DNA from: Xylocopa sonorina
Taxonomy: Eukaryota > Arthropoda > Insecta > Hymenoptera > Apidae
Length of the DNA: 64,000 nucleotides
NCBI RefSeq assembly: GCF_050948175.1
Contig: NW_027490260.1
Span: forward strand, 248,001-312,000
Direction: 5' to 3'
The position numbers and the translations under genes are program-made. The notes beneath the pieces were generated by a model. The model worked only from the letters and a program-made list of their open reading frames with translations. It ran no database searches and had not been told where the DNA came from. This document shows, in pieces, positions 1 through 11,168 of the stretch (within the stretch, counting starts at the first letter, position 1; the number at the start of each line of letters is the position of its first letter).

Positions 1-204
1 TTAAGAAGCATTAGAAGTCTCTTGCTACGATACGTAGACATCTGCAAACGCTATATCCTTGCAAGGAAGTGTCGCATTTACATTCATTTGAAGTGTAGAC
101 GAGGAATACATAACACTTCGCAAATCATGTTATATCTTACCATGAAACATAGAAATGAGATGCGATATCGCGTTTTAAGAATCATAAGAACTCTATTGCT
201 ACGA

Positions 205-965
205 TACGTAGACCATCTGCAAACGCTATTTCCTTACAAGGAAGTGTCGCATTCACATTTCATTTGAAGTGTAGACGAGGAATACATAACACTTCGCAAA
301 TCATATTATATCTTACCATGAAACATACAAAAGAGATGCGATGTCGCGTTTTAAGAAGCATTAGAACTCTATTGCTACGATACCTAGTTATCTGCAGACG
401 CTATTTCCTACCAAGGAAGTGTCGCATTTACATTTATTTGAAGTGTAGACGAGGAATACATAACACTTCGCAAATCATATTATACCTTACCATGAAACAT
501 AGAAATGAGATGCGATATCGCGTTTTAAGAACATAAGAACTCTATTGCTACGATACGTAGACATCTGCAAACGCTATTTCCCTGCAAGGAAGTGTCGCAA
601 TTTACATTCATTTGAATCGTAGACGAGGAATGCATAACACTTCATAATGAATATTATATCTTATCATGAAACATAGATATGAGACGCAATATCTCCTTTT
701 AAGAAGCATTTGAACTCTATTGCTACGATACGTAGACATCTGCAAACGTATTTTCCTTGCAAGGGAAGTGTCGCATTTACATTCAATTGAAGTGTAGACG
801 AGGAATACATAACACTTCGCAAATCCATGTTATACTCTTACCATGAAACATAGAAATGAGATGCGATATCGCGTTTTAAGAAAGCATTAGAACTCTATTG
901 CTACGATACCTAGACATCCGCAGACGCTATTTCCTACCAAGGAAGTGTCGCATTTACATTTTATT
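205..965. other. Cluster of about ten single-base indels within the array
   Basis: Relative to clean neighbours, this stretch has many one-base changes in length. Examples are GTAGACCATCTG near 212, ACATTTCATTTG near 259, AAGAACATAAG near 531, GCAATTTAC near 599, CAAGGGAAGTG near 763, AAATCCATG near 826, TATACTCTTACC near 836, AAGAAAGCATT near 882 and ACATTTTATTTG near 961. Most lengthen a homopolymer or double a base. By contrast, about 27 kb further on holds the 174 phase with no net indel. Consensus error in one under-polished piece is the likelier explanation. Confidence 0.6.
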
Positions 966-1417
966 TGAAGTGTAGACGAGGAATACATAACACTTCGCAA
1001 ATCATATTATATCTTACCATGAAACATAGAAATGAGATGCGATACCGCGTTTTAAGAAGCATTAGAACACTATTTCTACGATACCTAGACATCTGCAGAC
1101 GCTATTTCCTAGCAAGGAAGTGTCGCATTTACATTCATTTGAATCGTAGACGAGGAATGCATAACACTTCATAATGAATATTATATCTTATCATGAAACA
1201 CAGATATGAGACGCAATATCTCCTTTTAAGAAGCATTTGAACTCTATTGCTTCGATACGTAGACATCTGCAAACGCTATTTCCTTGCAAGGAAGTGTCGC
1301 ATTTACATTCAATTGAAGTGTAGACGAGGAATACATAACACTTCGCAAATCATGTTATATCTTACCATGAAACATAGAAATGAGATGCGATATCGCGTTT
1401 TAAGAAGCATTAGAACT

Positions 1418-1437
1418 CTATTGCTACCTATTGCTAC
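1418..1437 (+). repeat. 10-bp local tandem duplication inside a monomer (184-bp monomer)
   Basis: The sequence reads ATTGCTACCT followed by ATTGCTACGA where other monomers have only ATTGCTACGA. The monomer is lengthened by 10 bp. The extra piece lies at monomer positions about 54-63, next to the CTACG inverted-repeat arm. It breaks the open phase at this place. It is the only internal duplication longer than one base that I noticed. Confidence 0.8.
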
Positions 1438-2768
1438 GATACCTAGACATCCGCAGACGCTATTTCCTTGCACGGAAGTGTCGCGTTTACACTCAATTGA
1501 AGTGTAGACGGGGAATACATAACACTTCGCAAATTATATTATATCTTACCATGAAACATAGAAATGAGATGCGATATCGCGTTTTAAGAAGCATTAGAAA
1601 TCTATTGCTACGATACCTAGACATCTGCAGACCCTATTTCCTAGCAAGGAAGTGTCGCATTTGCCTTCATTTGAAGTGTAGACGAGGAATACATGACACT
1701 TCGCAAATCATATTATATCTTAGCATGAAACATAGAAATGAGATGCGATATCGCGTTTTAAGAAGCATTAGGACTCTATTGCTACGATACCTAGTTATCT
1801 GCAGACGCTATTTCCTACCAAGGAAGTGTCGCATTTACATTTATTTGAAGTGTAGACGAGGAATACATAACACTTCGCAAATCATATTATACCTTACCAT
1901 GAAACATAGAAATGAGATGCGATATCGCGTTTTAAGAAACATAAGAACTCTATTGCTACGATACGTAGACATCTGCAAACGCTATTTCCCTGCAAGGAAG
2001 TGTCGCATTTACATTCATTTGAATCGTAGACGAGGAATGCATAACACTTCATAATGAATATTATATCTTATCATGAAACATAGATATGAGACGCAATATC
2101 TCCTTTTAAGAAGCATTTGAACTCTATTGCTACGATACGTAGACATCTGCAAACGCTATTTCCTTGCAAGGAAGTGTCGCATTTACATTCAATTGAAGTG
2201 TAGACGAGGAATACATAACACTTCGCAAATCATGTTATATCTTACCATGAAACATAGAAATGAGATGCGATATCGCGTTTTAAGAAGCATTAGAACTCTA
2301 TTGCTACGATACCTAGACATCCGCAGACGCTATTTCCTTGCACGGAAGTGTCGCATTTACACTCAATTGAAGTGTAGACGAGGAATACATAACACTTCGC
2401 AAATTATATTATATCTTACCATGAAACATAGAAATGAGATGCGATATCGCGTTTTAAGAAGCATTAGAAATCTATTGCTACGATACCTAGACATCTGCAA
2501 ACGCTATTTCCTAGCGAGGAAGTGTCGCATTCACATTCATTTGAAGTGTAGACGAGGAATACATAACACTTCGCAAATCATATTATACCTTACCATGAAA
2601 CATAGAAATGAGATGCGATATCGCGTTTTAACAATCATAAGAACTCTATTGCTACGATACGTAGACATCTGCAAACGCTATTTCCCTGCAAGGAAGTGTC
2701 GCATTTGCATTCATTTGAAGTGTAGACGAGGAATACATGACACTTCGCAAATCATATAATATCTTACC

Positions 2769-2942
2769 ATGAAACATAGAAATGAGATGCGATATCGCGT
2801 TTTAAGAAGCATTAGAACTCTATTGCTACGATACCTAGACATCTGCAGACGCTATTTCCTAGCAAGGAAGTGTCGCATTCACATTCATTTGAAGTGTAGA
2901 CGAGGAATACATAACACTTCGCAAATCACATTATATCTTACC
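2769..2942 (+). repeat. Representative type A monomer (174 bp)
   Basis: This is a clean example of the commonest monomer type. Counting the ATG as position 1, type A has C at position 67 (GATACCTAG), G at 80 (CTGCAG, a PstI site) and A at 93 (TTCCTAGCAAGGAA). It also usually carries GAAGCATTAG near positions 37-46. The 14-base motif at 88-101 is a palindrome except for one central pair. Types A and B are interspersed, and the diagnostic positions are often shuffled, for instance C67 with A80, or G67 with G80. They are therefore interconverting variants rather than cleanly separate families. Confidence 0.85.
2789..2798. other. 10-bp palindrome GCGATATCGC containing an EcoRV site, present in most monomers
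   Basis: Monomer positions 21-30 read GCGATATCGC, which equals its own reverse complement. It occurs in the great majority of A and B monomers, so a GATATC site recurs at 174-bp spacing. C modules replace it with GCAATATCTC, and a few monomers have GCGTTATCGC, GCTATATCGC or GCGATGTCGC. The coordinates given are one representative copy. Any protein-binding role is speculative. Confidence 0.85.
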
Positions 2943-2999
2943 ATGAAACATAGAAGTGAGATGCGATATCGCGTTTTAAGAATCATAAGAACCCTATTG

Positions 3000-3012
3000 C
3001 TACGATACGTAG
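3000..3012. other. Short inverted repeat CTACG-ATA-CGTAG of type B monomers
   Basis: At monomer positions 58-70, type B reads CTACGATACGTAG. The two 5-base arms are perfectly complementary around a 3-base gap. In type A the change to CCTAG breaks the right arm. The site is therefore a monomer-type-specific dyad. The coordinates given are one representative copy. Confidence 0.75.
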
Positions 3013-3029
3013 ACATCTGCAAACGCTAT

Positions 3030-3043
3030 TTCCTTGCAAGGAA
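3030..3043. other. 14-bp perfect palindrome TTCCTTGCAAGGAA of type B monomers
   Basis: Monomer positions 88-101 read TTCCTTGCAAGGAA, identical to its reverse complement. Type A (TTCCTAGCAAGGAA) and the ACC variant (TTCCTACCAAGGAA) keep the outer arms and lose the centre. A 14-bp dyad repeated hundreds of times is a plausible binding site for a dimeric satellite-binding protein. It does not resemble the CENP-B box as I know it. The coordinates given are one representative copy. Confidence 0.8.
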
Positions 3044-3064
3044 GTGTCGCATTTACATTCATTT

Positions 3065-3094
3065 GAAGTGTAGACGAGGAATACATAACACTTC
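3065..3094. other. Inverted repeat GAAGTGT / ACACTTC, 16-base loop
   Basis: GAAGTGT at monomer positions 123-129 is followed 16 bases later by its complement ACACTTC at 146-152. A second GAAGTGT, in direct orientation, sits at 99-105 just after the 14-bp palindrome. Either copy could pair with ACACTTC in a transcript or extruded strand. C modules disrupt the 123-129 copy (GAATCGT) but keep ACACTTC. The coordinates given are one representative copy. Confidence 0.65.
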
Positions 3095-3333
3095 GCAAAT
3101 CATATTATAGCTTACCATGAAACATAGAAATGAGATGCGATATCGCGTTTTAAGAAGCATTAGAACTCTATTGCTACGATACCTAGACATCTGCAAACGC
3201 TATTTCCACGCAAGGAAGTGTCGCATTTATATTCATTTGAAGTGTAGACGAGGAATACATGACACTTCCCAAATCATATTATATCTTACCATGAAACATA
3301 GAAATGAGATGCGATATCGCGTTTTAAGGAGCA

Positions 3334-4235
3334 CTAGAACTCTATTGCTACGATACCTAGACATCTGCAGACGCTATTTCCTAGCAAGGAAATGTCGCAT
3401 TTACATTCGTTTGAAGTGTAGACGAGGAATACATGACACTTCGCAAATCATATTATATCTTACCATGAAACATACAAAAGAGATGCGATGTCGCGTTTTA
3501 AGAAGCATTAGAACTCTATTGCTACGATACCTAGACATCTGCAGACGCTATTTCCTACCAAGGAAGTGTCGCATTTACATTTATTTGAAGTGTAGACGAG
3601 GAATACATAACACTTCGCAAATCATATTATACCTTACCATGAAACATAGAAATGAGATGCGATATCGCGTTTTAAGAATCATAAGAACTCTATTGCTACG
3701 ATACGTAGACATCTGCAAACGCTATTTCCCTGCAAGGAAGTGTCGCATTTACATTCATTTGAATCGTAGACGAGGAATGCATAACACTTCATAATGAATA
3801 TTATATCTTATCATGAAACACAGGTATGAGACGCAATATCTCCTTTTAAGAAGCATTTGAACTCTATTGCTTCGATACGTAGACATCTGCAAACGCTATT
3901 TCCTTGCAAGGAAGTGTCGCATTTACATTCAATTGAGGTGTAGACGAGGAATACATAACACTTCGCAAATCATGTTATATCTTACCATGAAACATAGAAA
4001 TGAGATGCGATATCGCGTTTTAAGAAGCATTAGAACTCTATTGCTACGATACCTAGACATCCGCAGACGCTATTTCCTTGCACGGAAGTGTCGCATTTAT
4101 ACTCAATTGAAGTGTAGACGAGGAATACATAACACTTCGCAAATTATATTATATCTTACCATGAAACATAGAAATGAGATGCGATATCGCGTTTTAAGAA
4201 GCATTAGAAATCTATTGCTACGATACCTAGACATC
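3334..4235 (+). repeat. 7-mer duplication, copy 1 (partner 1218 bp downstream)
   Basis: About 900 bp here match 4552-5453 at an offset of 1218 (7 x 174). Shared rare markers include AGGAAATGTCGC, the CATACAAAAGAG variant (about 3470 and 4688) and CACAGGTATGAGACGC in the C module. To the left, GGAGCACTAG here against GAAGCATTAG there marks the boundary. To the right, the copies part after GAAATCTATTG. Edges are accurate to a few tens of bases. Confidence 0.65.
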
Positions 4236-4551
4236 TGCAGACCCTATTTCCTAGCAAGGAAGTGTCGCATTTGCCTTCATTTGAAGTGTAGACGAGGAAT
4301 ACATGACACTTCGCAAATCATATTATATCTTAGCATGAAACATAGAAATGAGATGCGATATCGCGTTTTAAGAAGCATTAGGACTCTATTGCTACGATAC
4401 CTAGACATCTGCAGACGCTATTTCCTACCAAGGAAGTGTCGCATTTACATTCATTTGAAGTGTAGACGAGGAATACATAACACTTCGCAAATCATATTAT
4501 AGCTTACCATGAAACATAGAAATGAGATGCGATATCGCGTTTTAAGAAGCA

Positions 4552-5453
4552 TTAGAACTCTATTGCTACGATACCTAGACATCTGCAGACGCTATTTCCT
4601 AGCAAGGAAATGTCGCATTTACATTCATTTGAAGTGTAGACGAGGAATACATGACACTTCGCAAATCATATTATATCTTACCATGAAACATACAAAAGAG
4701 ATGCGATGTCGCGTTTTAAGAAGCATTAGAACTCTATTGCTACGATACCTAGACATCTGCAGACGCTATTTCCTACCAAGGACGTGTCGCATTTACATTT
4801 ATTTGAAGTGTAGACGAGGAATACATAACACTTCGCAAATCATATTATACCTTACCATGAAACATAGAAATGAGATGCGATATCGCGTTTTAAGAATCAT
4901 AAGAACTCTATTGCTACGATACGTAGACATCTGCAAACGCTATTTACCTGCAAGGAAGTGTCGCATTTACATTCATTTGAATCGTAGACGAGGAATGCAT
5001 AACACTTCATAATGAATATTATATCTTATCATGAAACACAGGTATGAGACGCAATATCTCCTTTTAAGAAGCATTTGAACTCTATTGCTTCGATACGTAG
5101 ACATCTGCAAACGCTATTTCCTTGCAAGGAAGTGTCGCATTTACATTCAATTGAAGTGTAGACGAGGAATACATAACACTTCGCAAATCATGTTATATCT
5201 TACCATGAAACATAGAAATGAGATGCGATATCGCGTTTTAAGAAGCATTAGAACTCTATTGCTACGATACCTAGACATCCGCAGACGCTATTTCCTTGCA
5301 CGGAAGTGTCGCATTTACACTCAATTGAAGTGTAGACGAGGAATACATAACACTTCGCAAATTATATTATATCTTACCATGAAACATAGAAATGAGATGC
5401 GATATCGCGTTTTAAGAAGCATTAGAAATCTATTGCTACGATACCTAGACATC
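4552..5453 (+). repeat. 7-mer duplication, copy 2
   Basis: This is the partner of 3334-4235 at +1218. After its right edge the sequence follows 2127-2590 instead (offset 2958, 17 monomers). Copy 2 is therefore a junction of two different donors. Confidence 0.65.
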
Positions 5454-5848
5454 TGCAAACGCTATTTCCTAGCGAGGAAGTGTCGCATTCACATTCATTT
5501 GAAGTGTAGACGAGGAATACATAACACTTCGCAAATCATATTATATCTTACCATGAAACATACAAAAGAGATGCGATGTCGCGTTTTAAGAAGCATTAGA
5601 ACTCTATTGCTACGATACCTAGTTATCTGCAGACGCTATTTCCTACCAAGGAAGTGTCGCATTTACATTTATTTGAAGTGTAGAAGAGGAATACATAACA
5701 CTTCGCAAATCATATTATACCTTACCATGAAACATAGAAATGAGATGCGATATCGCGTTTTAAGAAACATAAGAACTCTATTGCTACGATACGTAGACAT
5801 CTGCAAACGCTATTTCCCTGCAAGGAAGTGTCGCATTTACATTCATTT

Positions 5849-5950
5849 GAATCGTAGACGAGGAATGCATAACACTTCATAATGAATATTATATCTTATC
5901 ATGAAACATAGATATGAGACGCAATATCTCCTTTTAAGAAGCATTTGAAC
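5849..5950 (+). repeat. Representative C module: diverged, phase-shifted segment of the satellite
   Basis: A distinct block begins near monomer position 122 (TTGAATCGTAGACGAGGAAT), crosses the monomer boundary and ends near position 60-66 of the next monomer. Its hallmarks are CACTTCATAATGAATATT, CATGAAACATAGATATGAG, GCAATATCTC in place of GCGATATCGC, and GCATTTGAACTC. Many copies also have GCTTCGATACG. It recurs about fifty times, for example with AATGAATATT near 646, 1173, 2053, 3793, 5011, 11797, 18757, 22410, 27457, 33547, 41727, 50425 and 59300. It is dense at 1-5.9 kb and 18.7-43 kb. Between about 5.9 and 18.7 kb I found only one, near 11.8 kb. It brings in-frame stops that end the long open phase. 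Half-C recombinants are seen near 45.7, 53.0 and 55.6 kb. Confidence 0.8.
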
Positions 5951-6836
5951 TCTATTGCTACGATACGTAGATATCTGCAAACGCTATTTCCTTGCAAGGA
6001 AGTGTCGCATTTACATTCAATTGAAGTGTAGACGAGGAATACATAACACTTCGCAAATCATGTTATATCTTACCATGAAACATAGAAATGAGATGCGATA
6101 TCGCGTTTTAAGAAGCATTAGAACTCTATTGCTACGATACCTAGACATCTGCAGACGCTATTTCCTAGCAAGGAAGTGTCGCATTCACATTCATTTGAAG
6201 TGTAGACGAGGAATACATAACACTTCGCAAATCACATTATATCTTACCATGAAACATAGAAGTGAGATGCGATATCGCGTTTTAAGAGTCATAAGAACCC
6301 TATTGCTACGACACGTAGACATCTGCAAACGCTATTTCCTTGCAAGGAAGTGTCGCATTTACATTCATTTGAAGTGTAGACGAGGAATACATAACACTTC
6401 GCAAATCATATTATAGCTTACCATGAAACATAGAAATGAGATGCGATATTGCGTTTTAAGAAGCATTAGAACTCTATTGCTACGATACCTAGACATCTGC
6501 AGACGCTATTTCCTAGCAAGGAAGTGTCTCATTTACATTCATTTGAAGTGTAGACGAGGAATACATAACACTTGCAAATCATGTTATACCTTACCATGAA
6601 ACATAGAAATGGGATGCGATATCGCGTTTTAAGAAGCATTAGAACTCTATTGCTACGATACCTAGACATCTGCAAACGCTATTTCCTACCAAGGAAGTGT
6701 CGCATTTACATTCATTTGACGTGTAAACGAGGAATACATCACACATCGCAAATCATATTATAACTTACCATGAAACATAGAAATGAGATGCGATATTGCG
6801 TTTTAAGAGGCATTAGAACTCTATTGCTACGATACC

Positions 6837-8437
6837 TAGACATCTGCAGACGCTATTTCCTAGCAAGGAAGTGTCGCATTTGCATTCATTTGAAGTGTAG
6901 ACGAGGAATACATGACACTTCGCAAATCATATAATATCTTACCATGAAACATAGAAATGAGATGCGATATCGCGTTTTAAGAAGCATTAGAAGTCTCTTG
7001 CTACGATACGTAGACATCTGCAAACGCTATTTCCTTGCAAGGAAGTGTCGCATTTACATTCATTTGAAGTGTAGACGAGGAATACATAACACTTCGCAAA
7101 TCATATTATACCTTACCATGAAGCATAGAAATAAGATGCGATATCGCGTTTTAAGAAGCATTAGAAATATATTGCTACGATACGTAGACATCTGCAAACG
7201 CTATTTCCTAGCGAGGAAGTGTCGCATTTACATTCATTTGAAGTGTAGACGAGGAATACATAACACTTCGCAAATCATATTTTAGCTTACCATGAAACAT
7301 AGAAATGAGATGCGTTATCGCGTTTTAAGAAGCATTAGAACTCTATTGCTACGATACCTAGACATCTGCAGGCGCTATTTCCTAGCAAGGAAGTGTCGCA
7401 TTTACATTCATTTGAAGTGTAGACGAGGAATACATGACACTTCGCAAATCACATTATATCTTACCATGAAACATAGAAATGTGATGCGATATCGCGTTTT
7501 AAGAAGCATTAGAACACTATGGCTACGTTACCTAGACATCTGCAGACGCTATTTCCTAGCAAGGAAGTGTCGCATTTACATTCAATTGAAGTGTAGACGA
7601 GGAGTACGTAACACTACGCAAATCATATTATATCTTACCATGAAACATAGAAATGAGATGCTATATCGCGTTATAAGAGTCATAAGATCTCTATTGCTAC
7701 GATACGTAGACATCTGCAAACGCTATTTCTTTGCAAGGAAGTGTCGCATTTACATTCATTTGAAGTGTAGACGAGGAATACATGACACTTCGCAAATCAC
7801 ATTATATCTTACCATGAAACATAGAAATGTGATGCGATATCGCGTTTTAAGAATCATAAGAACCCTATTGCTACGATACGTAGACATCTGCAAACGCTAT
7901 TTCCTACCAAGGAAGTGTCGCATTTACATTCATTTGACGTGTAGACGAGGAATACATGACACTTCGCAAATCACATTATATCTTACCATGAAACATAGAA
8001 ATGAGATGCGATATCGCGTTTTAAGTATCATAAGAACCCTATTGCTACGATACGTAGACATCTGCAAACGCTATTTCCTTGCAAGGAAGTGTCGCATTTA
8101 CATTCATTTGAAGTGTAGACGAGGAATACATAACACTTCGCAAATCATATTATAGCTTACCATGAAACATAGAAATGAGATGCGATATCGCGTTTTAAGA
8201 AGCATTAGAACTCTATTGCTACGATACCTGGACATCTGCAGACGCTATTTCCTAGCAAGGAAGTGTCGCATTCACATTCATTTGAAGTGTAGACGAGGAA
8301 TACATAACACTTCGCAAATCACATTATATCTTACCATGAAACATAGAAATGAGATGCGATATCGCGTTTTAAGAATCATAAGAACCCTATTGCTACGATA
8401 CGTAGACATCTGCCAACGCTATTTCCTTGCAAGGAAG
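6837..8437 (+). repeat. Segmental duplication of about 1.6 kb, copy 1 (offset 7656 = 44 monomers)
   Basis: This block matches 14493-16093 almost base for base. Shared markers include GGAGTACGTAACACTACGC, ATGAAGCATAGAAATAAG, GAAATATATTG and CATATTTTAGCTTACC. Differences I noticed are few: GAAGCATTAG against GGAGCATTAG near 6981, ATACATAAC against ATACACAAC near 7259, and ACGTTACC against ACGGTACC near 7527. On the left, CCTAG against CGTAG ends the match. On the right, the copies part near GCCAACGC and GTCGCA. Confidence 0.75.
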
Positions 8438-9360
8438 TGTCGCATTTACATTCATTTGACGTGTAGACGAGGAATACATGACACTTCGCAAATCATATTA
8501 TATCATACCATCAAACATAGAAATGAGATGCGTTATCGCGTTTTAAGAAGCATTAGAACCCTATTGCTACGATACCTAGACATCTGCAGGCGCTATTTCC
8601 TAGCAAAGAAGTGTCGCATTTACATTCATTTGAAGTGTAGACGAGGAATACATGACACTTCGCAAATCACATTATATCATACCATGAAACATAGAAATGT
8701 GATGCGATATCGCGTTTTAAGAATCATAAGAACCCTATTGCTACGATACGTAGACATCTGCAAACGCTATTTCCTACCAAGGAAGTGTCGCATTTACATT
8801 CATTTGACGTGTAGACGAGGAATACATAACACTTCGCAAATCATATTATATCTTACCATGAAACATAGAAATGAGATGCGATATCGCGCTTTAAGAAGCA
8901 TTAGAACTCTATTGCTACGATACCTAGACATCTGCAGACGCTATTTCCTAGCAAGGAAGTGTCTCATTTACATTCATTTGAAGTGTAGACGAGGAATACA
9001 TAACACTTCGCAAATCATGTTATATCTTACAATGAAACATAGAAATGAGATGCGATATCGCGTTTTAAGAAGCATTAGAGCTCTATTGCTACGATACCTA
9101 GACATCTGCAAACGCTATTTCCTAGCAAGGAAGTGTCGCATTCACATTCATTTGAAGTGTAGACGAGGAATACATGACACTTCGCAAATCACATTATATC
9201 TTACCATGAAACATAGAAATGTGATGCGATATCGCGTTTTAAGAATCATAAGAACCCTATTGCTACGATACGTAGACATCTGCAAACGCTATTTCCTACC
9301 AAGGAAGTGTCGCATTTACATTCATTTGACGTGCAGACGAGGAATACATAACACTTCGCA

Positions 9361-11168
9361 AATCATATTATATCTTACCATGAAACATAGAAATGAGATG
9401 CGATATCGCGTATTAAGAAGCATTAGAACTCTATTGCTACGATACCTAGACATCTGCAGACGCTATTTCCTAGCAAGGAAGTGTCGCATTCACATTCATT
9501 TGAAGTGTAGACGAGGAATACATAACACTTCGCAAATCACATTATATCTTACCATGAAACATAGAAATGAGATGCGATATCGCGTTTTAAGAATCATAAG
9601 AACCCTATTGCTACGATACGTAGACATCTGCAAACGCTATTTCCTTGCAACGAAGTGTCGCATTTACATTCATTTGAAGTGTAGATGAGAAATACATAAC
9701 ACTTCGCAAATCATATTATATCTTACCATGAAACATAGAAATGAGATGCGATATCGCCTTTTAAGAAGCATTAGAAATCTACTGCTACGATACGTAGACA
9801 TATGCAAACGCTATTTCCTACCAAGGAAGTGTCGCATTTACATTCATTTGACGTGTAGACGAGGAATACATGACACTTCGCAAATCATATTATATCATAC
9901 CATCAAACATAGAAATGTGATGCGTTATCGCGTTTTAAGAAGCATTAGAACTCTATTGCTACGATACCTAGACATCTGCAGGCGCTATTTCCTAGCAAGG
10001 AAGTGTCGCATTTACATTCATTTGACGTGTAGACGAGGAATACATGACACTTCGCAAATCATATTATATCATACCATGAAACATAGAAATGAGATGCGAT
10101 ATGGCGCTTTAAGAAGCATTAGAACTCTATTGCTACGATACCTAGACATCTGCAGACGCTATTTCCTAGCAAGGAAGTGTCTCATTTACATTCATTTGAA
10201 GTGTAGACGAGGAATACATAACACTTCGCAAATCATGTTATATCTTACAATGAAACATAGAAATGAGATGCGATATCGCGTTTTAAGAAGCATTAGAGCT
10301 CTATTGCTACGATACCTAGACATCTGCAAACGCTATTTCCTAGCAAGGAAGTGTCGCATTCACATTCATTTGATGTGTAGACGAGGAATACATAACACTT
10401 CGCAAATCATGTTATATCTTACCATGAAACATAGAAATGAGATGCGATATCGCGTTTTAAGAAGCATTAGAAATCTATTGCTACGATACGTAGACATCTG
10501 CAAACGCTATTTCCTAGCGTGGAAGTGTCGCATTCACATTCATTTGATGTGTAGACGAGGAATACATAACACTTCGCAAATCATGTTATATCTTACCATG
10601 AAACATAGAAATGTGATGCGATATCGCGTTTTAAGAATCATAAGAACCCTATTGCTACGATACGTAGACATCTGCAAACGCTATTTCCTAGCAAGGAAGT
10701 GTCTCATTTACATTCATTTGAAGTGTAGACGAGGAATACATAACACTTCGCAAATCATGTTATATCTTACCATGAAACATAGAAATGAGATGCGATATCG
10801 CGTTTTAAGAAGCATTAGAACTCTATTGCTACGATACCTAGACATCTGCAAACGCTATTTCCTACCAAGGAAGTGTCGCATTTACATTCATTTGACGTGT
10901 AAACGAGGAATACATAACACATCGCAAATCACGTTGTAACTTACCATGAAACATAGAAATGAGATGGGATATCGCGTTTTGAGAAGCATTCGAACACTAT
11001 TGCTCCGATACCTAGACATCTGCAGACGCTAGTTCCTACCAAGGAAGTGTCGCATTTACATTCAATTGAAGTGTAGACGAGGAATACATAACACTTCGCA
11101 AATCATGTTATATCTTACCATGAAACATAGAAATGAGATGCGATATCGCGTTTTAAGAAGCATTAGAA
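9361..11168 (+). repeat. Roughly 1.8-2.0-kb higher-order block, copy 1
   Basis: This block matches 11971-13778 at +2610 (15 monomers) and 16250-18263 at +6786 (39 monomers). Its markers are CGCGTATTAAGAAG near 9406, TTGCAACGAAGTG, GTGTAGATGAGAAATAC, CATACCATCAAACATAG, TTAGAGCTCTATTG, CTAGCGTGGAAGTG, CACGTTGTAACTTACC and CGCTAGTTCCTACC. Against copy 3 the match runs on to about 11477. Copy-specific changes include ATATGGCGC near 10100 and GCTCCGATACC near 11000. Confidence 0.75.

Larger units (their letters stand above)
2943..3116 (+). repeat. Representative type B monomer (174 bp)
   Basis: This is a clean example of the second main type. It has G at position 67 (GATACGTAG), A at 80 (CTGCAAAC, no PstI site) and T at 93 (TTCCTTGCAAGGAA). 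It usually carries GAATCATAAG in place of GAAGCATTAG. G67 creates TACGTA and lets CTACG pair with CGTAG across a 3-base gap. T93 completes a perfect 14-bp palindrome. Type B therefore has two dyad-symmetric sites that type A lacks. Confidence 0.85.
1..6560 (+). repeat. Array segment 1: C-module-rich, with the ACATACAAAAGAG monomer variant
   Basis: This segment mixes A, B and C sequence with C modules near 0.65, 1.17, 2.05, 3.79, 5.01 and 5.88 kb. A marker variant, CATACAAAAGAGATGCGATG in place of CATAGAAATGAGATGCGATA, occurs near 320, 3470, 4690 and 5560. It is seen again only near 11470 and 18430, which links this segment to those two places. The first roughly 200 bases match 13763 onward, including the rare CTATATCC variant at about 51 and 13813. 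The right edge is a soft boundary where C modules stop. Confidence 0.6.

Noticed and set aside
3030..3043. CENP-B box
   Set aside because: The 14-bp palindrome and its flanks do not resemble the CENP-B box core as I know it. Only a general analogy to a protein-binding site remains.
8162..9688. A 508-codon forward open frame, and about 100 similar shorter ones, as protein-coding genes
   Set aside because: They are phases of the 174-bp satellite. Every frame is the same 58-residue unit repeated, starts are internal ATGs of the monomer, ends are variant stops, and differences between monomers are mostly amino-acid-changing.
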